Shown: positions 36,390 through 45,359, counted from the stretch's first letter. The stretch is 64,000 nucleotides of DNA from Paracoccaceae bacterium (GCA_014654775.1 JACVZW010000013.1:1-64000), one strand, 5' to 3'. Notes: generated from the sequence alone by a model not told the origin. Numbers and translations: made by a program.

Positions 36390-38377
36390 CGGCCCTGCCG
36401 CTGTCCACGACGCCGCAACCACGCCTCATCTGGGGCGTGGCCCTCGCGCTCGCGGCCATCCTCTGGCTATGGGGCCAGACCTTGGCCCCCTTCGCCTTCG
36501 ACTACCCCAAGGCATGGCAGATCCCCGCCGCGCGCTGGATCGGCGGCTTTATCACCTGGCTGGTGAAAGAGGCCGCCATCGGCCCCCTCGCCTTCTCCGA
36601 CCTCACCCGCTTCCTCGCCGACCTGATCGACGCACCCTATCGCCTTGTCCTGTCGCTCCTCTCCACCGGCCTTCTGTCCGGCGAAGGCTCCAGCGCGATC
36701 CAGCTTTGGCCACCCCTGCCTTGGATCGCCGTGATCGGCCTCTTCGCCCTCATGGGCCTGTACGCAGGCGGCCCGCCGCTTGCCCTGACCGTCAGCCTCT
36801 GCATGGGCTTCGTCGCCATCTTCGGCCAATGGCAAAGCGCGATGGTCACGCTCGCCTCCATCATCGTGGCCGTGCCCATCGGGGTGATCGGCGGCCTTCT
36901 CCTCGGCATCGCGGCATGGCGGATGCCGTGGCTCGACCGCGCGCTGAAACCGCTCCTCGACCTGATGCAGACCATGCCGGTCTTCGCCTATCTCGTCCCC
37001 ATCCTGATCCTCTTCGGCTTTGGCCCCACCGCCGCCATCGTGGCGACCCTGATCTACGCCATGCCGCCGATGACCCGCATCACCACCCTCGCCCTGCAAC
37101 GCATCCCGGCCGAGATTCACGACCTCGGCCGCATGGTCGGCTGCACGCCCCGCCAGATGACATGGCGCGTGCTGGTTCCTTCCGCCCGCGAACCGCTGAT
37201 GGTGGGAGTCAATCAGGTCATCATGCTCTCGCTCAACATGGTCATCATCGCCTCCATGATCGGCGCGGGGGGCCTTGGCTTCGACGTGCTGAACGCGCTC
37301 CGCCGCCTCGATTTCGGCGCGGGGCTTGAGGCGGGGCTTGCCATCGTCGCCCTCGCCGTGGCGCTTGATCGTCTGTCGCAAGCGCTGGCCCGCCGCAGCC
37401 GCACGGAACTGCCCAAGGGCAGCCTCGCCCAACGCCACCCGTACCTCACCGCCGCCCTCGCCCTCATCGCCGTCACTTGGGTGCTGGGTCTGCTGCTCCC
37501 GGCCATCCAGACCTACCCTGACAGCGCCCGCCTCACGACCAGCCCCTTCTGGGCGGCGGCGGTGGAATGGATCAACCTCACCTTTTTCGACACGCTGGAG
37601 GCGATCAAGACCGCGATCCTTGTCGGCATCCTCGTCCCGGTGAAGCGGTTCCTCCTGTCACTGCCCTGGCTCGCCGTGGTGGCGCTGCTTGGCCTTGCGG
37701 GGTGGCGCCTTGGCGGCTGGCGGCTCGCAGCGCTGACCACCACCCTCTCCTTCCTCATCGCCGCGACGGGGCAATGGGAAAAGGCCATGATCACCGTCTA
37801 TCTCTGCGGCCTCTCCACACTCTTCGCCCTCATGATCGGCATCCCCATCGCCATCGCGGTGGCGAACCGCGACCGGGCCTGGACGATCACCCGCGCCCTC
37901 CTCGACACGCTGCAGACCCTGCCCTCCTTCGTCTACCTGATGCCCGTGGTCATGCTGTTCCGCGTCGGCGACTTCACCGCCATGATCGCCGTCGTTGCCT
38001 ATGCCGTCGTCGCCGCCATCCGCTACACCGTCCTCGGCCTGCAGGGCGTGGACCCAAGGCTGATCGAGGCAGGCCGCGCCATGGGCTGCACCGACTGGCA
38101 GATCCTCACCCGCATCCGCCTGCGCCTCGCCTTGCCGGAAATCCTGCTCGGTGTGAACCAGACCATCATGTTCGCCCTGTCGATGCTGGTGATCACCGCC
38201 CTCGTCGGCACCCGCGACCTTGGGCAGGATGTCTATATCGCGCTCACCAAGGCCAATCCGGGCAACGGCCTTGTCGCAGGCCTCGCCATCGCCTTCATCG
38301 CCATCATCGCCGACCGCCTGATCCATGCCGCCGCCGAACGGCAGAAGGCCAAGCTCGGCCTCGGAGGCACCGCATGA
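36386..38377 (+). CDS. Fused double permease of a betaine-type ABC transporter
   Basis: 663 aa, about twice a normal ProW. Each half carries a BPD_transp_1 domain with an EAA-type loop: DLGRMVGCTPRQMTWRVLVPSA in the first and EAGRAMGCTDWQILTRIRLRLALPE in the second. Both halves have the QTMP/QTLPxFxYL motif at the start of the core. The halves are joined through RSRTELPKGSLAQRHPYLTA. A normal transporter uses two identical ProW chains; here one polypeptide supplies both sides of the channel, allowing asymmetry. Translationally coupled on both sides. Confidence 0.9.
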   Translation: MTALPLSTTPQPRLIWGVALALAAILWLWGQTLAPFAFDYPKAWQIPAARWIGGFITWLVKEAAIGPLAFSDLTRFLADLIDAPYRLVLSLLSTGLLSGEGSSAIQLWPPLPWIAVIGLFALMGLYAGGPPLALTVSLCMGFVAIFGQWQSAMVTLASIIVAVPIGVIGGLLLGIAAWRMPWLDRALKPLLDLMQTMPVFAYLVPILILFGFGPTAAIVATLIYAMPPMTRITTLALQRIPAEIHDLGRMVGCTPRQMTWRVLVPSAREPLMVGVNQVIMLSLNMVIIASMIGAGGLGFDVLNALRRLDFGAGLEAGLAIVALAVALDRLSQALARRSRTELPKGSLAQRHPYLTAALALIAVTWVLGLLLPAIQTYPDSARLTTSPFWAAAVEWINLTFFDTLEAIKTAILVGILVPVKRFLLSLPWLAVVALLGLAGWRLGGWRLAALTTTLSFLIAATGQWEKAMITVYLCGLSTLFALMIGIPIAIAVANRDRAWTITRALLDTLQTLPSFVYLMPVVMLFRVGDFTAMIAVVAYAVVAAIRYTVLGLQGVDPRLIEAGRAMGCTDWQILTRIRLRLALPEILLGVNQTIMFALSMLVITALVGTRDLGQDVYIALTKANPGNGLVAGLAIAFIAIIADRLIHAAAERQKAKLGLGGTA

Positions 38378-39252
38378 TCCCCGACAAACTCCGCACGCTG
38401 CCCTTCAAGGGGCAGATCACCGCCGAACCCTTGCTGGGCGGCCTTTCCAACGAAAGCTGGAAGGTCACCGATGCCACCGGGTCCCATGTCGTCCGCTATG
38501 GCCGCGACTACCCCTTCCATCATGTGGATCGCACGCGTGAGGTGATGACCGCCCGCGCCGCCCATGCCGCAGGCTTCGGCCCCCGCGTCGAACATGCCGA
38601 ACCCGGCGTGACGGTGGTCGAATACCTGAACGCCCGCACTTGGGGTCCCGACGACCTGCGCGCCAACCCCGACCGCATCGCCACCCTTCTCCGCCGCTTC
38701 CACCAAGAGATGCCCGCCCATATCCAAGGCGCGGCCTTCCTCTTCTGGCCCTTCCACGTCATCCGCGACTACGCCCGCACCATCCGCACGGGCGGCAGCC
38801 CCTTCACCCCCGACCTGCCCGCGCTCCTCTCCCTCTGCGCCGCGTTGGAACAGGCCCAGATCCCGCTGCCGATCATCTTCGGCCACCATGACCTCTTGCC
38901 CGCCAACTTCCTCGACGATGGCAGCCGCCTCTGGCTGATCGACTACGAATATGCAGGCTTTGGCACCGCGCTCTTTGATCTCGCCGGGGCCGCCTCAAAC
39001 GCCGGGATGGAGGCCGAAGAAACCGACCGCCTTCTCACCACCTATTTCGGGGAAATGCCCGCCCCGCCGCTCCTGCGCGCCTTCGACGCCATGCAATGCA
39101 CCAGCCTCCTGCGTGAGGCGATGTGGGCCATGGTCTCCGACCTTCACCTCGCGGCACCCGGGGCCGATTACAAGGCCTATGCCCGCGAGAACCTCGCGCG
39201 TCTCGACGCCGCCCTCTCCCTCTATCACTCCCGCCACGGAAGCCCGAAATGA
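38374..39252 (+). CDS. Choline kinase-like phosphotransferase
   Basis: 292 aa, protein-kinase-like fold of the APH/choline kinase family. LLGGLSNESWKV is the glycine-rich loop, GHHDLLPANFL the catalytic Brenner motif, and LWLIDYEYAGFG supplies the metal-binding Asp. The D-Y-E-Y motif is typical of choline/ethanolamine kinases (APH antibiotic kinases usually have D-W/D-x). Coupled by four-base overlaps to the permease gene and the demethylating dehydrogenase gene, it probably phosphorylates an imported amino alcohol or a breakdown product. Confidence 0.82.
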   Translation: MIPDKLRTLPFKGQITAEPLLGGLSNESWKVTDATGSHVVRYGRDYPFHHVDRTREVMTARAAHAAGFGPRVEHAEPGVTVVEYLNARTWGPDDLRANPDRIATLLRRFHQEMPAHIQGAAFLFWPFHVIRDYARTIRTGGSPFTPDLPALLSLCAALEQAQIPLPIIFGHHDLLPANFLDDGSRLWLIDYEYAGFGTALFDLAGAASNAGMEAEETDRLLTTYFGEMPAPPLLRAFDAMQCTSLLREAMWAMVSDLHLAAPGADYKAYARENLARLDAALSLYHSRHGSPK

Positions 39253-41684
39253 CCCTTCCCACCCATGCCCAGATCGTCGTCATCGGCGGCGGTATCATCG
39301 GCTGTTCCACCGCCTACCACCTCGCCCGCGACCACAAGGCGGATGTGGTGCTCTTGGAACAGGGGCAGATTACCTCCGGCTCCACTTGGCACGCAGCGGG
39401 GCTGGTGGGCCAGCTTCGCGCCTCTGCCTCCATCACCCGCGTCCTGAAATACTCGGTCGAACTCTACAAAGGCCTCGCCGCCGAGACGGGCCTTGATACC
39501 GGATGGAAGATGACGGGCTGCCTGCGCCTTGCCACCAATGCCGACCGCTGGACCGAATACCGCCGCCTCGCCACCACCGCCCGCAGCTTCGGGATGGAGA
39601 TGCACCTCATCTCGCCCGATGAGGTGAAACGCATGTGGCCCCTGATGGATACGTCCGACCTCGTCGGCGCCAGCTGGCTGCCAACCGACGGGCAGGCAAG
39701 CCCCTCCGACATCACCCAATCCCTCGCCAAGGGCGCGCGGATGCATGGCGCGAAATTGCATGAAGGCGTCACTGTCACGGGCTTCGCCATGGACGGCCGC
39801 CGCATCACCGCCGTCCACACCACGCAAGGCACGATCACCTGCGAAAAGGTCGTTAACTGCGGCGGCATGTGGGCGCGCGAAATCGGCGCCATGGCCGGGA
39901 TCAACGTCCCCCTGCAACCCGTCAAACACCAATACATCATCACCGAGAAAATCGACGGCCTCTCCCCCGACGCCCCCACCCTTCGCGACCCCGACCGCCG
40001 CACCTACTTCAAGGAAGAAGTCGGCGGCCTCGTCATGGGCGGGTATGAGCCCAACCCTCAAGGCTGGGTCACGGGCGACATCCCCAAGAACTGGGAATTC
40101 CGCCTCTTCGACGACGACTACGACCACTTCGCCCAGCATCTGGAACAGGCCATCGCCCGCATCCCCGCGCTCGAACAGACGGGCGTCAAGCAGATGATCA
40201 ACGGCGCCGAAAGCTTCACCCCCGACGGCAACTTCATCCTCGGCCCCGCCCCGGAATGCGCCAACATGTTCGTCGGCGCAGGCTTCAACGCCTTCGGCAT
40301 CGCGTCGGGTGGCGGCGCGGGCTGGGTGCTGGCCGAATGGGTCATGCGGGACGAGGCCCCGCTCGACCTCTGGGTCGTGGACATCCGCCGCTTCTCCGGC
40401 CTGCACCGCGACCGCCAATGGGTCTTCGACCGCACGATGGAGGCTTACGGCAAACACTACACCATCGGCTTTCCGCATGAGGAATACGAAAGCGGCCGCC
40501 CCCGCATCACATCCCCCCTTTATGAACGCCTGAAAACTCACCGCGCCGTCTTCGGCTCCAAACTCGGCTGGGAACGCCCCAACTGGTTCGCGCCACAGGG
40601 GATGGAGGCACGCGATCACTACTCCATGGGCCGCCAGAACTGGTTCGCCCCCGTGGGACAAGAACACGCACATGTCCGCGAAAAGGTCGGCATCTTCGAC
40701 CAATCCTCCTTCGCCAAATACGAACTCGCGGGCCCCAAGGCGGCCGAGGCGCTGGAACACATCTGCGCCAACCGCGTCGCCCGCGATGTGGGCCGCCTGA
40801 CCTATACCCAGCTTCTCAACACCCGCGGCGGGATCGAGGCCGACCTCACCGTCGCCCGCCTGTCCGATGACCGCTTCTACATCGTCACCGGCACCGGCTT
40901 CCGCACCCATGACCTCGCCTGGATCGCCGACCACCTGCCCGCCACCGGCTGCACCCTGACGGATGTGACCGAAGACTGGGGCACGCTCTCGCTCATGGGC
41001 CCCATGGCCCGCGACGTGCTGGCACGCGTCACCGATGCCGATGTGTCGAACGCGGCCTTCCCCTTCGGCCATGCGCGCGAGATCACCATCGCCGGGGCCA
41101 CCATCCGCGCCCTGCGCGTGACCTATGTGGGCGAGCTGGGGTGGGAGCTTCACACCCCTCTCGCCCATACCGGGGCCGTCTTCGACGCCCTCATGCAGTC
41201 AGGCGGCGCAAACATCCGTCCCGTCGGCTACCGGGCGCTCGAATCCCTGCGGCTGGAGAAAGGCTACCGCGCCTGGTCCTCCGACATCACACCCAACGAC
41301 ACCCCCTTCGAGGCGGGCCTCGGCTGGGCCGTGAAACTGAAGTCCAACACCGAATTCATGGGCCGCGCCGCGCTAGAGGCCGCGCAGACCAAACCCCTCT
41401 CCAAACGCTTCGCAGGCTTCACGCTGAATGATCCCGACGCCGTTCTGGTCGGCCGCGAAACCATCCTGCGCGACGGCCAACCCGTCGGCTACCTCACCTC
41501 CGGCGGCTATGGCTACACGGTGGGAAAAAGCATCGGCTTTGGCTACGTCCGCAACCCTGACGGCGTTACGGACGACTGGCTCATGTCGGGCCACTATGAC
41601 CTTGTGGTGGCGGGCGACACCCTCCCCGCGCACCTGACCCTTGCCCCACTGGTCGATCCGCAAGGGCAGCGCATAAAGGGATGA
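39249..41684 (+). CDS. FAD- and folate-dependent dimethylglycine/sarcosine dehydrogenase-family protein
   Basis: 811 aa from ATG 39249. The N-terminal half is a DAO-type FAD domain (IVVIGGGIIGCSTAYHLA), with His48 in SGSTWHAAGLVGQL at the position of the covalent-flavin His. The C-terminal half is a GCV_T (aminomethyltransferase) domain ending with the LTSGGYGYTVGKSIGFGYV motif. This layout oxidatively demethylates dimethylglycine, sarcosine or related N-methyl amines and passes the one-carbon unit to tetrahydrofolate. With the upstream transporter it completes an import-and-demethylate pathway. The substrate could also be another N-methyl compound. Confidence 0.88.
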   Translation: MTLPTHAQIVVIGGGIIGCSTAYHLARDHKADVVLLEQGQITSGSTWHAAGLVGQLRASASITRVLKYSVELYKGLAAETGLDTGWKMTGCLRLATNADRWTEYRRLATTARSFGMEMHLISPDEVKRMWPLMDTSDLVGASWLPTDGQASPSDITQSLAKGARMHGAKLHEGVTVTGFAMDGRRITAVHTTQGTITCEKVVNCGGMWAREIGAMAGINVPLQPVKHQYIITEKIDGLSPDAPTLRDPDRRTYFKEEVGGLVMGGYEPNPQGWVTGDIPKNWEFRLFDDDYDHFAQHLEQAIARIPALEQTGVKQMINGAESFTPDGNFILGPAPECANMFVGAGFNAFGIASGGGAGWVLAEWVMRDEAPLDLWVVDIRRFSGLHRDRQWVFDRTMEAYGKHYTIGFPHEEYESGRPRITSPLYERLKTHRAVFGSKLGWERPNWFAPQGMEARDHYSMGRQNWFAPVGQEHAHVREKVGIFDQSSFAKYELAGPKAAEALEHICANRVARDVGRLTYTQLLNTRGGIEADLTVARLSDDRFYIVTGTGFRTHDLAWIADHLPATGCTLTDVTEDWGTLSLMGPMARDVLARVTDADVSNAAFPFGHAREITIAGATIRALRVTYVGELGWELHTPLAHTGAVFDALMQSGGANIRPVGYRALESLRLEKGYRAWSSDITPNDTPFEAGLGWAVKLKSNTEFMGRAALEAAQTKPLSKRFAGFTLNDPDAVLVGRETILRDGQPVGYLTSGGYGYTVGKSIGFGYVRNPDGVTDDWLMSGHYDLVVAGDTLPAHLTLAPLVDPQGQRIKG

Positions 41685-41710
41685 CCTGCGCGGCGGAACC
41701 CGCGAAAAAA

Positions 41711-41763
41711 TGAGTATTTGGGCCAAGGTGAAAACCGCATCTTCATCTTGGCAAAAATACTCA
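41711..41763. repeat. Inverted repeat with GAGTATTT ends (Rhodobacterales-type dispersed element)
   Basis: Two 22-base arms (41711-41732 and 41742-41763) match at 19 positions when one is reverse-complemented; both read TGAGTATTT outermost. The right arm, on the opposite strand, reads GAGTATTTTTGCCAAGATGA, a sequence I remember from intergenic spaces of Rhodobacteraceae genomes. It lies between convergent genes and could end transcription from both sides. Confidence 0.65.
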
Positions 41764-41812
41764 AGAAAACAACGCGCGCTCCGGGTGCAACGCTGGTCAG
41801 GCGCGCCCGCCC

Positions 41813-42433
41813 CTATCCTCGCCGCAGCACCACCGCCAGCGACGGCACCGTCCCCACCTCTCCCGGCATCGACACATAAGGGTCGGTCCGCTCCACCACT
41901 GCCACCCCCGCCATGGCCTCCAGCGCCGCGCCGAACCCGCCGTCCCACAGCGTCGTCTTCACGGTCAACACGATCGGCCCACCCGGCGCCGTGATCCGGA
42001 CCAGTTCCGGCACGCCTTCTATTCCCACATGCCCGGTGGTGAAGACCCCGGTCGAGATCACGCCCGCAAAGGCCCCCTCCGCAAAGGGCAGTTCCCGACC
42101 TAACGCCAGTTGATGCAGCCGCGCATAGGCCCCCTTGGCCCGCGCCACCTCCAGCATCCCCTCCGACAGGTCCAAGCCTTCGACCGGGGCGAACCCCATG
42201 ATCCCCAGCCAGTCACCCAGCAAGCCCGTCCCGCAGCCCGCATCCAGCACCGGCCCCGCCCCCCGTGGCAAATGCCGCGCCAGCAGTGCCAGCCCTACGG
42301 CGGGATGCCGATACCCCGCCTTCGCCATCTCCGCGTCATAGGTCGCCGCCCAGCCGTCATACAGCGCCGCCACCTCCTCGGGTGCCTTGGCCTCATAGAC
42401 CGCGCCCAGATGCCCGTCATGTTGCCCCGCCAT
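41813..42433 (-). CDS. Class I SAM-dependent methyltransferase
   Basis: 206 aa from ATG 42433 (MAGQHDGHLGAVYEAKAPEEVAALYDGWAATYDAEMA). VLDAGCGTGLLGDWL is the SAM-binding motif I, and the GLDLSEGML acid follows. The N-terminus YDGWAATYD is seen in small-molecule methyltransferases of the UbiE/Williams-Beuren type. The substrate is unknown. It faces a second choline-kinase-like gene with 76 bp between the starts. The longer reading to 42760 covers that divergent gene and was rejected. Confidence 0.82.
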   Translation of the reverse strand: MAGQHDGHLGAVYEAKAPEEVAALYDGWAATYDAEMAKAGYRHPAVGLALLARHLPRGAGPVLDAGCGTGLLGDWLGIMGFAPVEGLDLSEGMLEVARAKGAYARLHQLALGRELPFAEGAFAGVISTGVFTTGHVGIEGVPELVRITAPGGPIVLTVKTTLWDGGFGAALEAMAGVAVVERTDPYVSMPGEVGTVPSLAVVLRRG

Positions 42434-42509
42434 GCCCCTCACTCCCCGCTTTGCGCGCGGCCCAGATTGGGCCAGACTGGCGCACAAGGCAACGCCACGG
42501 AACCCGCCC

Positions 42510-43412
42510 ATGACCGACGACATCGCCGCCATTGCCGCCACGATCCCCGCACTCGCGGGCTTCACCGGCACACCCCGCCGCCTTGGCGGGCTAACCAACC
42601 GCGTCTGGCATCTGGGCGACCACATCCTTCGCATTCCCGGCGAAGGCACCGCCGAATATATCGACCGCGCGAATGAGGCCACAGCCGCCCGCGCCGCCGC
42701 CCGCGCTGGCATCTCGCCAGAGGTGATCCATGCCGATCCGGCCACCGGCCTCATGGTCACCCGCTACATCGCCGACACCGTCACCATGACCCCCGACCTC
42801 TACCGCAGCCGCGCGGGCAGCCCCGCCCGCGCCGCCCGCGCCTTCCGCGCTCTGCATGACAGCGGCGAGGTCTTCCCCGCCCGCTTCGACCTCTTCGCCA
42901 TGATCGACGACTACCGCGCCCTGCTGGCCACCAAATCCGCCACCCTGCCCGAAGGCTATAACGATGCCCTGGCCGAGGCACAGCAGGTCCGCACGGCACT
43001 CGCCACCCATCCCCTCCCCCTCGTGCCCTGCCATTGCGACCCGCTTTGCGAGAACTTCCTCGACACCGGCACCCGCATGTGGATCGTCGATTGGGAATAC
43101 TCCGGCATGAACGATCCGATGTGGGATCTGGGCGACCTCTCGGTCGAGGCAGGCTTTGATGCCGCACAGGATGACGAACTGCTGCAGGCCTATTTCGGTG
43201 CCCCGCCCCACCCCGCCGACCATGGCCGCATGGTGATCTACAAGGCGATGTGCGACCTGCTGTGGACGCTGTGGGGCCTGATCCAGCACGCCAATGGCAA
43301 CCCGGCCGACGATTTCATGGCCTATGCCACGGGACGCTTCGCCCGCTGCCGCGCGCTGATGCGCGATCCCGCCTTCGCGGGCCACCTCGCCGCCATCCGC
43401 GCCGGAGCCTGA
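42510..43412 (+). CDS. Second choline kinase-like phosphotransferase
   Basis: 300 aa, same fold as the kinase at 38374 but clearly diverged. GLTNRVWHL is the glycine-rich loop, PCHCDPLCENFLDT the catalytic motif (Cys replaces the usual Gly before H/N-D), and MWIVDWEYSGMNDPMWDLGD the metal-binding segment, close to LicA/choline kinase proteins. It lies next to a methyltransferase gene on the other strand. Choline, ethanolamine or a methylated derivative is a reasonable substrate class. Confidence 0.82.
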   Translation: MTDDIAAIAATIPALAGFTGTPRRLGGLTNRVWHLGDHILRIPGEGTAEYIDRANEATAARAAARAGISPEVIHADPATGLMVTRYIADTVTMTPDLYRSRAGSPARAARAFRALHDSGEVFPARFDLFAMIDDYRALLATKSATLPEGYNDALAEAQQVRTALATHPLPLVPCHCDPLCENFLDTGTRMWIVDWEYSGMNDPMWDLGDLSVEAGFDAAQDDELLQAYFGAPPHPADHGRMVIYKAMCDLLWTLWGLIQHANGNPADDFMAYATGRFARCRALMRDPAFAGHLAAIRAGA

Positions 43413-43525
43413 CGCACAACGCAGGATTGTTGCAGTTTCGCCAGCCATAGGCCAAATCGCGCGCAATCCTCGCGCGTCGGAAGAAAGATGTTCCCTATCC
43501 ACAAGGATGTGTCACTAATGTTTGT

Positions 43526-43685
43526 TAACAGGGCATGGGCTGCTTCGCATGTGCCGAAGGCTCAGACTGGTGCGCGTTCTTGTTGACCACGGTTTGGAAC
43601 TCCCGGGCTCGTCGCATCATCGCGGCGGACCGTGGGTCGGACCCCATCGCAATCTGGGGGCGCTTCGGCGTCCCCTTTCTTTTTT
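43526..43685 (+). ncRNA. Candidate small RNA ending at a strong intrinsic terminator
   Basis: The 520-base gap between the kinase stop and the VPLPA-CTERM gene has no convincing gene. It ends a possible transcript with an excellent terminator at 43656-43685. A promoter-like pair TTCCCT (43491) and ACTAAT (43514), 17 bases apart, would start an RNA near 43526, giving about 160 nt. Internal complementary segments exist, such as GGCATG with CATGTGCC and GGGTC with GGACCC. I cannot match it to a known RNA class. The same terminator could instead serve a long 3' region of the kinase gene. Confidence 0.3.
43656..43685 (+). terminator. Strong intrinsic terminator with TTCG loop
   Basis: GGGGGCGC and GCGTCCCC pair (one G-U) around a TTCG tetraloop and are followed by TTTCTTTTTT. 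It is the most classical rho-independent terminator in the window. It lies 244 bases after the kinase stop. Confidence 0.8.
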
Positions 43686-43934
43686 CACCCGGCCCTTGAT
43701 CTTGCGAGTGATTCGCGATTCTCGCGCAGATTGCGGATGCCAGAACAGGGACAATCCGTAGCATTCACGCCGATCGTTTTGCTATTGGAAACAATGGGTA
43801 GGCTTTTCGTCAGACTAAAGTCCTATAGCTACTCTATCCCCGAGATTCCGATGGCGCATGGGAAAATGTGGCTTAATCATGGCGATAAGGTGTGTTAACT
43901 GGGGCGCTCCGCCTCGCTGCCATCGGTGATCAGA

Positions 43935-44522
43935 ATGCCCCGTCTCGCTGCCCTTCTCTCCGCTGCCTTCCTGCTTCTGGCCGCTCCGGCGCTTGCCGCA
44001 CCTGTGACCTTCGATCTGGACGAGGAGAAGTCGTCGCTCGAGTTCGGGTGCACCGCGTCGCTCCAGAATGCATCTTGCAACCTCGATGAGGTCGGTTTCG
44101 AATTCGAAGATGGTGACCGCGTTGGGCTGGACCAATCCTTCCCCTTCCTTGAATTCGAGGCGAAGGGTACAGAAAAGTTCGGCGACAGTTTCTTCGTGAT
44201 CGCCACGCTCGCCTTCAAAGTGACGGGCCTGCCCACGCCTTACACCGTCACGGCCACGGGGACCGGCAGCTTTACCGCCAAGGGGGGCGATTTCCGCAGG
44301 TTCTCCATCGACTGGTCGCCTCTCGCCAGCATCATCACCACTGGTCTCGGCACCTTCTCGGTCGCCTTCGAAGATCTCGACCTGCGCGGTCTCGACGACG
44401 AGGATGACGACGACGTCTACGTGAACGCCCGCATCAGCGCCGTTCCCCTGCCCGCCGGGGCCGTTCTATTGCTCTCGGGTCTTGCTCTGATCGGCGCGGC
44501 GCGCCTGCGTCGCCGCGCCTGA
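43935..44522 (+). CDS. VPLPA-CTERM secreted protein, exosortase substrate
   Basis: 195 aa from ATG 43935 (an upstream GTG at 43926 is also possible). A signal peptide MPRLAALLSAAFLLLAAPALA leads to a beta-rich, acidic mature part (DLDEEKSSLEFG, and an acidic run DDEDDDD near residue 157). The C-terminus has the sorting signal VPLPAGAVLLLSG, a hydrophobic helix and a basic RLRRR tail. This tripartite VPLPA-CTERM signal is recognised by exosortase D, which cuts the protein at the surface. The matching exosortase gene begins at the right end of the window, so this is probably a resident substrate of the exopolysaccharide locus. Confidence 0.85.
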   Translation: MPRLAALLSAAFLLLAAPALAAPVTFDLDEEKSSLEFGCTASLQNASCNLDEVGFEFEDGDRVGLDQSFPFLEFEAKGTEKFGDSFFVIATLAFKVTGLPTPYTVTATGTGSFTAKGGDFRRFSIDWSPLASIITTGLGTFSVAFEDLDLRGLDDEDDDDVYVNARISAVPLPAGAVLLLSGLALIGAARLRRRA

Positions 44523-44542
44523 TCAGTAGCCGTCAGTAGCCG
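44523..44542. repeat. Exact 10-bp tandem duplication at the kinase stop codon
   Basis: TCAGTAGCCG occurs twice in direct succession (44523-44532 and 44533-44542). The second copy contains the stop and last codons of the tyrosine-rich tail of the minus-strand kinase gene, and further related GTAGCC/ATAGCC units lie inside the tail. It looks like replication slippage. Confidence 0.65.
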
Positions 44543-45348
44543 TAGCCATAGCCGTATTCCGGCCCGCTGTAGCGGCACTTGTTCAGCACGACACCCAGCA
44601 TATTCGTCCGCGACGCGATCTCGCGTTCGCAATTGTCGATCTGCCCCACCGTTGACGTCTCAGCCGCCGCCACCAGCAGCGCGCAATCCACATGGACAAG
44701 GAAGGCCAGAGCGTCATCTGTGACCAGCAGAGGCGGCAGGTCGAAAATCATCATGTCCGGCTGATACTCTTCCTCGATCGCGGCAAGGATCTCCGGCACC
44801 ACCGCGCCATGCAACGTCTCGGCCGGGTTCCGCGCCGCCTCGAACGTGCTCGACAGCGCGAAATTGCTGCCATAGCGCAACGCATTGGCCGCGAACCCCT
44901 GCTCTCCGGTCAGCACGCGCGCGAAACTATGCCGCTCTTTCAGGCGCAGCATCTTGGACCAAGACGGGCGCCGCAAATCCACCTCGCACAGGATCGTCCG
45001 CCGATCCTTTTGCCGCGACAGCGAAAACCCAAGGTTCAGTGACACCGTGCTCTTGCCGCACCCAGCGGTCGGCGAGGTGATGGCGAGCCGCTTCCAACCG
45101 TTGGCCTTCATCTGATGCATCACCTTGGTCCGCACCACGTCGAAGGCAGGGCCGTCCCGCCCGCCCATCATCGACACCAACCGCGCCGCCTCGAACACCC
45201 CGCGCTCTGGCTGATAGACGGGCAGCGCCGACCAGACATCCGCCTCGGCCCCGGCGCCTGCCACGGGCAAAGCCCGCACCGCAGGCTCACCGCCAACACC
45301 CTCGCGCGCCTCACGCGCCCGCGCAATCGCCGCCTGCAACCGCTCCAT
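44533..45348 (-). CDS. Bacterial tyrosine kinase (CpsD/CapB type) for exopolysaccharide
   Basis: 271 aa from ATG 45348, preceded by GGAGGG. It is the cytoplasmic kinase half without membrane domain: Walker A SPTAGCGKST (92-101), Walker A' TILCEVDLRRPS, and Walker B MMIFDLPPLL. The C-terminus ends PEYGYGYGY, a tyrosine cluster for autophosphorylation. It is encoded directly downstream (11 bp) of the Wzz-type gene, the usual split arrangement in which the membrane protein activates the kinase. Phosphorylation cycles control polymer length and export. Confidence 0.9.
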   Translation of the reverse strand: MERLQAAIARAREAREGVGGEPAVRALPVAGAGAEADVWSALPVYQPERGVFEAARLVSMMGGRDGPAFDVVRTKVMHQMKANGWKRLAITSPTAGCGKSTVSLNLGFSLSRQKDRRTILCEVDLRRPSWSKMLRLKERHSFARVLTGEQGFAANALRYGSNFALSSTFEAARNPAETLHGAVVPEILAAIEEEYQPDMMIFDLPPLLVTDDALAFLVHVDCALLVAAAETSTVGQIDNCEREIASRTNMLGVVLNKCRYSGPEYGYGYGY

Positions 45349-45359
45349 CCGACCCTCCG

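Noticed and set aside
43525-43764. 79-codon minus-strand frame
   Set aside because: No ribosome-binding site, no family similarity, and it spans a clear plus-strand terminator.
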